Shown piece after piece: positions 56,660 to 64,000 of a stretch of DNA of 64,000 bases. The translations under genes and the position numbers were made by a program. How positions within the stretch are numbered: position 1 is the stretch's first letter; every line of letters starts with the position of its first letter. This DNA is from Dromiciops gliroides (lineage: Eukaryota; Chordata; Mammalia; Microbiotheria; Microbiotheriidae). Under the pieces are notes generated by a model. The model had not been told where the DNA came from and did no database searches. It saw nothing but the letters and a program-made list of their open reading frames with translations. Location of the stretch: contig NC_057862.1 of the NCBI RefSeq assembly GCF_019393635.1, positions 269,838,441-269,902,440 of the forward strand. The letters run 5' to 3'.

Positions 56660-57253
56660 AAGGTAAACAGAGGGAAAAAAAGTTACTCAATTAGGTTAAA
56701 CTGTTTACATCCCTACATGGGAAGATAATACTTATAACTCTTAAGAACTGTAAATGTATTTGGGCAGAGGGAAGGACTATACAGAGAGGGTATAAATATA
56801 AATTGTCTTTGATGTGATGATACAAAGAAAATTAAGGGGTTAAAAAGGGAGTCTAAGGGGAGGAAAGGAAAGGGGAGGTGGAATGGGGTGAATTACATTA
56901 TATGAAGAGGTGAAAAAAACAACCTATTACAATAGAGGGAAAGAAGGGAGGGGTGAACATTGTTTCAACCCTACTCTCATTAGATTTGATTTAAAGAGGG
57001 AATAACATATATGTTCATTGGGATAAAGAAACTTAGTTCATTCTTTAGGGAAGTAAAAGGAGAGGGGAAAGGGGGGGACTGATAGAAGGGAGGACAAAAG
57101 TAAGGGAGAAAAGGGTAAAGAAAAGGTAGGGGGGATGATAAAAAGGGAGGGCACATTGGGGGAGGCAGGGGTGAGAAGCAAAACGTTAGTGAAGAGGAAT
57201 AGGGTGAAATAAGGGGTGGAAAGTACAAAGGGGGTAAATAGAATGGAGGGGAA
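56660..57253 (+). other. Long purine-rich L1 inter-ORF spacer
   Basis: About 590 bases between the ORFs, with 56840-57250 almost all A and G (ggagaggggaaaggggggga). The complement is seen in the minus-strand L1s at 600-1010, 34850-35240 and 48620-49010. Human L1 has a spacer of only some tens of bases, so this is a lineage trait of this L1 type. Confidence 0.8.
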
Positions 57254-60200
57254 TAGACAGTAATAATAACTGTGAATGTGAATGGGATGAACTCTGCTAT
57301 AAAATGGAAGAGAATTGCAGAGTGGATTAAAAAACAGAATCCTACAATATTCTGTTTACAAGAAATACCTTTGAAGCAGAGAGATACACACAGAGTAAAG
57401 GTAAAAGGCTGGAGCAGAATATATTACGCTTCAGCTAAAGAAAAAAAAGCAGGGATAGCAATCCTTATCTCAGACAAAGCTCAGCCAAAACCAGATCTCA
57501 TTAAAAGAGATAAGGAAGGAAACTACATCTTGCTAAAATAATAAAATTAAAATAAGATAATGAAGTAATATCAATATTAAACATGTATGCGCCAAGTGGT
57601 ATAGCATCCAAATTCTTAGAGGAGAAGTTAAATGAGTTACAAGAGGAATTACACAGTAATACTATACTAGTAGGGGATCTGAATCTCCCCCTCTCAGAAG
57701 TAGATAAATCTAGCCACAAAATAAATAAGAAAGAAGTGAAAGATGTGAATAGATTACTAGAAAAGTTAGACATGATAGATGTCTGGAGAAAATTGAATGG
57801 GGATAGAAAGGAATGTACCTTTTTCTTAGCAGTACATGGCACATTTTCAAAAATTGACCATGTATTAGGGCACAAAAACATCATAGTCAAATGTAGAAAT
57901 GCAGGAATAGTAAACACATCCTTCTCAGATCATGATGCAATAAAAATTACATGTAAGAAAGAACCAGGGAAAAGTAGAATGAAAATCAATTGGAAACTAA
58001 ATAATTTCATTCTAAAGAATGAATGGGTCAGACAACAAATCATAGAAACAATCAACAACTATATCCAAGAGAATGACAATAATGAGACAACATGCCAAAA
58101 TCTATGGGATGCAGCCAAAGCAGTGCTTAGGGAAAAATGTATAGCTCTAACTGCTTACACAAATAAAAAAGAGAAAGAGATTAATGAATTGGGCATGCAA
58201 CTTAAGAAGGTAGAAAAAGAACAAATTAGAAATCCCCAATTAGATACTAAAATGAATTAGATACATCCTGAAAATTAAAGGAGAAATTAATAAGACTGAA
58301 AGCAAGAAAACTATAGAATTAATCAATAAAACTAAGAGCTGGTTTTATGAAAAAAACAATAAAATAGATAAAATATTGGTTAATTTGATTTAAAGAAATT
58401 AAGAAGAATACCAAATTACCAGTATCAAAAATGAAAGGGGTGGGAAAGCTAGGTGGCACAGTGGATAGAGCACCAGCCCTGGAGTCAGGAGTGCCTGAGT
58501 TCAAATCTGGTCTCAGACACTTAACACTTACTAGCTGTGTGACCCTGGGCAAGTCACTTAATCCCAATTGCCTCACTAAAAAAAAAAAAAGTGAAAGGGG
58601 TTGAGGTTACCACCAATGAAATGGAAATTAAATCAATAATTAGGAATTATTTTGCCCAACTGTATGCCAATAAATTTGACAATCTAAATGAAATGGATGA
58701 ATATTTACAAAAATACAAACTGCCCAGGTTAACTGAAGAGGAAATAAAATCCTTAAATAAACCCATATTAGAAAAAGAAATTGAACAAGCCATTAATGAA
58801 CTCCCTAAGAAAAAATTCCCAGGGCCAGATGGGTTTACAGGTCAATTTTACCAACCATTTAAAGAACAATTAAGTCCAATATTGTACAAATTACTTGGAA
58901 AAATAGGTGAAGAAGGAGTTCTAACAAATTTGTTTTATGATACAAATATGGTGGTGATACCAAAACCAGGCAAAGCAAAAACAGAGAAAGAAAATTATAG
59001 ACCAATTTCCCTAATGAATATTGATGCTAAAATCTTAAATAAGATATTAGCAAGGAGATTACAGCAAACAATCACCAGGATAATACACTATGACCAGGTG
59101 GGATTTATACCAGGAATGCAGGGCTGGTTCAACATTCCGAAAACTATTAACATAATCAACCACATCAATAAGAAAACCAAAATCATAGGATTATCTCAAT
59201 TGATGCAGAGAAAGCTTTTGGCAAAATACAGCACCCATTCATAATAAAAACACTAGAGAGTTTAGAAATAGGTGGAGCTTTCCTTAAAATAATAAGCAGT
59301 ATCTACCTAAAACCATCAGCAAGTATTATATGCAATGGAGATAGGTTAGAGGGCTTCCCAATAAGATCAGGGGTGAAACAGGGATGTCCATTATCACCCC
59401 TATTATTTAATATTGTCCTAGAAATGTGAGCTTTAGCAGTCAGAGAAGAAAAAGGAATTAAAGGAATTAGAATAGGCAAGGAGGAATCAAAACTATCACT
59501 CTTTGCAGATGATATGATGGTATACTTAAAGAATCCTAGAGAATCAACTCAAAAATTACTTGAAACAGTTAACAACTTTAGCAAAGTAGCAGGATATCAA
59601 ATAAATCCACATAAATCATCAGCATTTCTATACATGACCAACAAAGTCCAGCAGCAAGAGATAGAAAGAAAAATCCCATTTAAAGTAATGGTAGACAATA
59701 TAAAATACTTGGGAGTCTACTTGCCAAGACAAACCCAGGAACTTCATGAATACAATTACCAACCCCTTTTCCCACAAATCAAATCAGATCTAAATAATTG
59801 GAAAGGTATCAATAGCTCATGAATAGGCAGAGCTAATATGGTAAAATGACAATTCTACCTAAATTAATTTACTTATTCAGTGCCATACCAATCAGACTAC
59901 CTAAAAATTATTTTATAGAGCTAGAAAAAATAATAACAAAATTCATCTGGAAAAACAAAAAGTCAAGAATATCCAGGGAAATAATGAAAAAAAAATGCAC
60001 AGGAAGGTGGGTTAGTGGTACCAAATCTGAAACTTTACTATAAAGCGGCAGTCATCAAAACTATCTGGTACTGGCTAAGAAATAGAGTGGAGGATCAATG
60101 GAATAAGCTAGGCACAGAAAACGCAGTAGTAAATGACACTAGTAATGTAGTGTTTGACCTTTGACCTTTGTAAACCCTGGGTTTACAAAGACTCCAGCTT

Positions 60201-60717
60201 CTGGGATAAGAACTCAGTATTTGACAAAAACTGCTGGGAAAATTGGAAGATAGTATGGCAGAAATTAGGCATAGGCCAACATCTTACACCTTATACTAAA
60301 ATAAGGTCAAAATGGATACATGATTTAGACATAAGAGGTGATACCATAGGTAAATTAGGAGAGGAAGGAATATTCTACTTTTCAGATCTTTGGAAAGGGG
60401 AACAGTTTATGACCAAACAAGAGATAGAGAATAGTATGAAATGCAAAATGGATGATTTTGATTACATTAAATTAAAAAGGTTTTGTACAAACAGAAGCAA
60501 TGCATCCAAAATTAGAAGGGAGGCAGAAAGCTGGGAAACAATTTTTATGGCCAGTACTTCTGATAAAGGCCTCATTTCTAGAATATATAGGGAACTAAAT
60601 CAAATTTATAAGAATCCAAGTCATTCCCCAGTTGAGAAATGGTCAAAGGATATGAACAGGCAGTTTTCTGATGAGGAAATCAAAGCTATCTATTCCCATA
60701 TGAAAAAAATGCTCTAA
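57254..60717 (+). pseudogene. L1 ORF2 (endonuclease/reverse transcriptase) remnant
   Basis: Begins near 57260 with TVNVNGMNSAIKWKR. Endonuclease 57272-58060: FCLQEI in place of the usual LQETH-like box, GDLNLP, SKIDHVLGHK and a C-terminal FSDHDAI with the S-D-H catalytic set. A stop at 57539-57541 and a frame change split it. Linker to 58260. The SINE at 58442 interrupts before RT. RT 58591-59822: [39 protein letters not shown], frameshift near 59200, [13 protein letters not shown] then a stop, [12 protein letters not shown] (active-site F-A-D-D intact, 59497-59520). The C-terminal part, including LDIRGDTIGKLGEEG and a 187-codon frame (60154-60717), ends at TAA after MKKML. It would nick DNA and copy RNA; it is inactive here. 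Confidence 0.93.
58442..58591 (+). mobile_element. SINE in L1 ORF2
   Basis: Plus-strand SINE of the CAATTGCCTCACT end type with a 13-base A tail. TSD tgaaaggggt at 58432-58441 and 58592-58601. It is younger than the L1 it sits in. Confidence 0.95.
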
Positions 60718-60719
60718 AT

Positions 60720-61480
60720 CACTATTGATTAGAGAGATGCAAATTAAAACAACTCAGAGGTACCACCTGACACCTATCAGATTGGCTAAAATGACAAAAA
60801 AGGAAAATAATAAATGTTGGAGAAGTTGTGGAAAAATTGGAACACTAATGCATTGTTGGTGAAGCTGTGAACTGATCCAACCATTCTGGAGAGCAATTTG
60901 GAATTATGCCCAAAGGGCAATAAAGCTGTGCATACCCTTTGACCCAGCAATACCACTTTTGGGTCTTTTGCCCAAAGAAATCATGGAAAGGGGAAAGGGA
61001 CCCACATGTACAAAAATATTTGTAGCTGCTCTTTATGTGGTAGCAAGGAATTGGAAGTTGAGGGGATGCCCATCAATTGGGGAATGGCTGGACAAGTTGT
61101 GGTCTATGAATGTAATGGAATACTATTGTGCTGTAAGAAATGATGAGCAGGAGGAGTTCAGAGAAACCTGGAGGGTCTTGCATGGGATGATGATGAGTGA
61201 GATGAGCAGAACCAGAACATTGTACACAGTACCATCAACATGATGTGTTGATCTCCTGTGATGGACTAGATTTTTCTCACCAATGCAATGGTACAGAAGA
61301 GTTCCAGGGGACTCAGGATGGAAGAGGATCTCCAAATCTAGGAAAAAAAAAAAAGAACTGTGGAGTATAGATGCTGAGTGAACCATACTATTGCTGCTGT
61401 TGTTTTTCTATTTTGAGGTTTTTCCTCATTGCTCTGATTTTTCTCTTATAACATGACTAATGCAAAAATATGTTTAATGT

Positions 61481-61516
<36 letters not shown>

Positions 61517-61678
61517 AAAGCTATATCAGATTACCTGCTGTCTAGGGGAGGGGGCAGGGAGGGGAGGGAGGGAGAAAAATCTGAAATTGGAAAGCTTGTA
61601 TAAACAAATGTTGAGAACTATCTTTACATGTAACTGGAAAGAAATAAAATACTTTTATCAGAAAAAAAAAAGAAGAAA
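60720..61678 (+). other. L1 3' UTR with (TA)n and G-rich purine tract
   Basis: About 950 bases. Positions 60720-61240 match other copies in this window and still contain fragments of frames (94 codons at 60959-61243: NWKLRGCPSIGEWLDKLWSM), which may be coding-derived. 61482-61516 is (TA)n with one interruption. 61546-61576 (ggggagggggcagggagggg and on) is the conserved G-rich tract. aataaa at 61643-61648 precedes the A-rich tail. Confidence 0.85.
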
Positions 61679-61692
61679 GAAAATAACACCTG
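61679..61692 (+). repeat. TSD, right copy, of the 55-61 kb L1
   Basis: gaaaataacacctg. Confidence 0.97.
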
Positions 61693-62055
61693 TCTGTAGA
61701 GCTTGTCTTATAGTACAAACATGGTTTATTATGGACAACTTATTTGACAGACCCTCTTTTGAAATTAATTATTTAAATATCCCTTTAATTCCTTTATAAC
61801 AATTGGAGTTAACTTGGTAACTTTTATGTAAGTTCATTTGTGGTCATATTCTTATAAAAGTATTCTGTAACCTAAGTTTTATATGCTTATTTGATCTTTA
61901 TCTGTCTGTGCTCCTCCTGAGGAGGGCATTGATTAATTGAATTAAATTGCAATTACTTTAAATCAAGGGGTATTTAGATTTGGACTTCCAAAATGAAGTC
62001 ATCTGGAACCAGGGAAGTAAATCCACAGAAGTGCCCTGAATCCCCTGCAAACACT
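61693..62055. other. Unclassified stretch, no gene seen
   Basis: Target DNA on the right of the L1; continuous with 53206-55017 before the insertion. Confidence 0.4.
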
Positions 62056-62062
62056 ATGGACA

Positions 62063-62388
62063 GTGCACAGTGGGATTTTTTTTTTGATGGATACTTGTGA
62101 ACAGTTCTTCAGTTGTAATGTGGGATCCTGGGGTTCCTGGTTTTTCTCTTCGTGGACCCCCTTTCTTCCTATACTGATATTGGTTCTTGTCCTTTTGATT
62201 TTTGCCCTTTGTCTTTTCAACCTCTTGTTTAAGTCTTTTTCACCTAGGCTCAAAGCTTACCTATACATCTCCTCACCCTCTGAACCAGGTCCCTCCTCCC
62301 CCTGTGATTTCTGCAACCCTATTTATCTTGAAGCAGTTACAGAAGAATCTTCTCCCCCTTTCCCCTTAGATATAAAGAAGTGGGGAGA
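62063..62388 (+). pseudogene. Possible endogenous retrovirus env C-terminal remnant
   Basis: An open frame from 62063 contains a W-rich membrane-proximal stretch (GSWGSWFFSSW), a strongly hydrophobic segment (LPILILVLVLLIFALCLFNL) and a basic, Arg/Lys-containing tail. This is the usual make-up of the membrane anchor of a retroviral transmembrane envelope subunit. Nothing upstream (surface subunit, fusion region) is recognisable. A purine run at 62374-62388 (aaagaagtggggaga) would be the polypurine tract in front of an LTR. Old fragment; the family is by resemblance only. Confidence 0.5.
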
Positions 62389-62875
62389 TGACATGGGGTT
62401 TAGGATAAATCAGCAGTTTCTCCTGTGAGAAGCAAAACCAAAGATGACCAGATAACAGGACAGACCTATCAAGGAATCAAGGGACTATTAAAGTTTAGAT
62501 TGACTAATTAGACAACAGGACTGACACACCTAAGAAGTAAGGGGAGATGAAATTCTATTTTAGGAATGTCAATTAGGTGTGGTTACTACCTGATTGGAGC
62601 TAGGAGACAGAGATAACCATCATTTAAAAAACAATCCCCCTTGACTCCCAGGAATATGATAAGCATTCAGGCTTCCCCCACCCCACATCGCAAAGGAACT
62701 TTCCATTTTCAGATGGTCACCAGCACACTGGTTTTTCAGGTTCTCTTCTTCTTTTACTGTTATCACTGTTCACATTCAATAAAACTCCATTCTGTCTCCC
62801 TCTCTCCATATTTATTCACATCCCCTCATTTTTGATGGACTTCCGCTCCCCATTTCTTTAAGAAGACACTATCTT
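62389..62875 (+). mobile_element. Possible ERV LTR following the env-like fragment
   Basis: Starts TG just after the purine run. It has an aataaa signal at 62780-62785 (caataaaactccattctgtc), a common U3-R-U5 arrangement for class I elements. The right border is uncertain; no short flanking duplication was found. Confidence 0.45.
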
Positions 62876-62879
62876 TTTA

Positions 62880-63170
62880 TATGAGCTACACCCACTAGTT
62901 ATTGTGTAAGGAGGAGAAGGGGTTACTCCACCTCCATGAAAGTTAACCAAATTAAATTACATTAAATTAAATTCACCTTAATCAAATAGAAGTATTGATC
63001 CAATAAATCAATTAAAGATAGTAAATTAAAAGTGAAAAGTTCTCAGTCAGTTTGGAAGCAATGAAAACCATTGGATGACATGAAATGATGCTACACAATA
63101 ATTGTGTTGGGATTGGCTGAAAAGACACATTCTTGCCTGATGGTATTTCATAAGATAGTGATTTTGTTTC
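62880..63170. other. Unclassified stretch
   Basis: Contains a short AAATT-type repeat at 62945-62975 (aaattaaattacattaaatt). Confidence 0.35.
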
Positions 63171-63185
63171 AAACTTGAGTATTTG

Positions 63186-63330
63186 AGGGGCAGCTAGGTG
63201 GTGCAATGGATAAAGCACTGGCCCTGGATTCAGGAAGACCTGAGTTCAAATACGACCTCAGACTCTTGACATTTACTAGCTGTGTGCCCCCCCCCCAATT
63301 GCCCTGGGAAAAAAAAACAAAAACAAAAAC
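63186..63330 (+). mobile_element. SINE with perfect 15-bp TSD
   Basis: CATTGCCCTG-like end partly replaced by a C-run (ccccccccc at about 63288). TSD aaacttgagtatttg at 63171-63185 and 63331-63345. Confidence 0.95.
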
Positions 63331-63345
63331 AAACTTGAGTATTTG

Positions 63346-64000
63346 TATGGCAGATTAGTTCAGTGGTAGAAGCATGGCCAAGTCGCTGAGACAGAATACC
63401 TTGAAGAGAGGAGGAAGAGAATTTCTACTTCTCCCTGCCTTGATAAGTTTGTGAACTGTGAGAGGTCATAAGATTTTGAACTTTCCATGGACGTCCTGGC
63501 AGTGCCACCAAAATATCAGGGGTTGACAGCATAGTATCTACCTTGGGAACCAAGGACAAACTGGCCCCACTAAATATAGTTCAGGAACCCAGCAGAAAGG
63601 TACATAAGGACTCCATAAAAAGAGAAAAGGTCTTCCATACAGTGAGGACTTATAAGCTTCTCCTTTGCCATGTGCACTCTCTAAACTTAAACCCAGTTTT
63701 CCCTGAATTCATGATGTATTTGTCGAAGAGTGCTGCCTTATCAAATACACCTAACTAAAAGCTCACTAATAAATATTAATTTCCCCTCTTATAGGGAAAA
63801 CACACTAGTAAGGTTTCATAAGTAATGATCCTAAAAAACTGCCTTCCATTTCCTAGAGTTATTCCTAAAACTCTGAGGACACAAGTAGGCACTGAAGACT
63901 TCTGTCTTATTTTGCAAGTATTAATAATTAAAGAGTTTTATGTTTATAATATAATCAAAGGTTTAATAACATTTTGCTCCTTTCAGGCATATTTTTTCTC
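63346..64000. other. Unclassified stretch to the window end
   Basis: No gene or named repeat. A tRNA-like A-box occurs at 63352-63372 without a B-box. Confidence 0.35.

Larger units (their letters stand above)
55032..61678 (+). mobile_element. L1 LINE with both ends, plus strand
   Basis: A complete insertion: 5' terminus at 55032 (gggggtggagccaagatggc from 55035), 5' UTR to 55622, ORF1 55623-56658, purine-rich inter-ORF spacer to about 57253, ORF2 to 60717 with a SINE at 58442-58591, 3' UTR, aataaa at 61643 and A-rich tail to 61678. The perfect 14-bp TSD (55018-55031, 61679-61692) fixes both borders. Without the SINE it is ~6.5 kb. Both ORFs have several stops and frameshifts, so it is not autonomous, but its preservation makes it one of the youngest L1s in the window. 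Confidence 0.96.

Noticed and set aside
63352..63375. tRNA-Gly-like A-box (gttcagtggtagaa)
   Set aside because: No B-box (GGTTCGA-type) or cloverleaf follows, so this is not called a tRNA gene or a SINE head.
1..64000. A new defence-type, operon-like or host gene system
   Set aside because: No intact multi-exon or single-exon host gene, splice-site pattern with conserved frame, or RNA gene was recognised; almost all identified structure is retroelement-derived.

Overview
The window looks like non-coding, repeat-dominated DNA from a marsupial nuclear genome. It is AT-rich and CpG-poor, and no intact host gene was recognised. The main evidence is about two dozen copies of a tRNA-derived, CORE-type SINE (ggcagctaggtgg... 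ending ...gtgaccctgggcaagtcacttaaccc plus an A-rich tail), of the kind known from marsupials and probably an Australian lineage. There are also many L1 copies with a long purine-rich inter-ORF spacer, an RTE-clade LINE with SINEs sharing its 3' tail, and older L2/MIR/CR1 relics. The species call is inference.

Layout. 1-3.3 kb: a minus-strand L1 interrupted by a 5'-truncated plus-strand L1 that itself carries a SINE. 3.3-15 kb: mostly unclassified AT-rich sequence with an ERV-like LTR end (4.6-5.1 kb) split by a SINE, RTE-like fragments, L2/MIR relics, several SINEs with clean target-site duplications (TSDs) and an inverted repeat at 13.2/14.2 kb. 15.5-16.5 kb: a broken retroviral pol remnant. 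18.1-20.9 kb: a minus-strand L1 mosaic holding an unclassified ~970-bp insertion and two SINEs. 20.9-22.1 kb: a decayed hAT-superfamily transposase-like pseudogene. 22.3-23.8 kb: a processed beta-tubulin pseudogene (TUBB4B-like) inserted in a SINE tail with a 13-bp TSD. 24.4-24.7 kb: a CR1/L3 relic. 25.4-26.7 kb: the 5' part of a plus-strand L1. 27-31.8 kb: mostly unclassified sequence, with one SINE and one SINE dimer.

31.8-51.5 kb is a dense L1 cluster, nearly all minus strand, with an ERV-like LTR and an RTE LINE at 38.3-39.8 kb. It ends in a minus-strand L1 that has both ends (44160-51490), flanked by a 16-bp TSD and interrupted by a SINE/L1 chimera and two fragments made only of L1 5' UTR. 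51.5-55 kb is mostly unclassified. 55032-61678 is a plus-strand L1 with both ends and a perfect 14-bp TSD; both ORFs are broken. 62.1-62.9 kb resembles a retroviral env membrane anchor followed by an LTR. The rest is unclassified apart from one SINE.

The elements interact through retrotransposition: L1 machinery plausibly mobilised the SINEs and the tubulin mRNA, and the RTE LINE the RTE-tailed SINEs. No new functional system was found. The most informative observations are insertion-history ones: one L1 endonuclease site used twice, a SINE dimer inside one TSD, chimeric insertions, 5'-UTR-only L1 pieces and the hAT relic. All family names rest on recognition by eye without database searches, and repeat borders are approximate unless a TSD is given.
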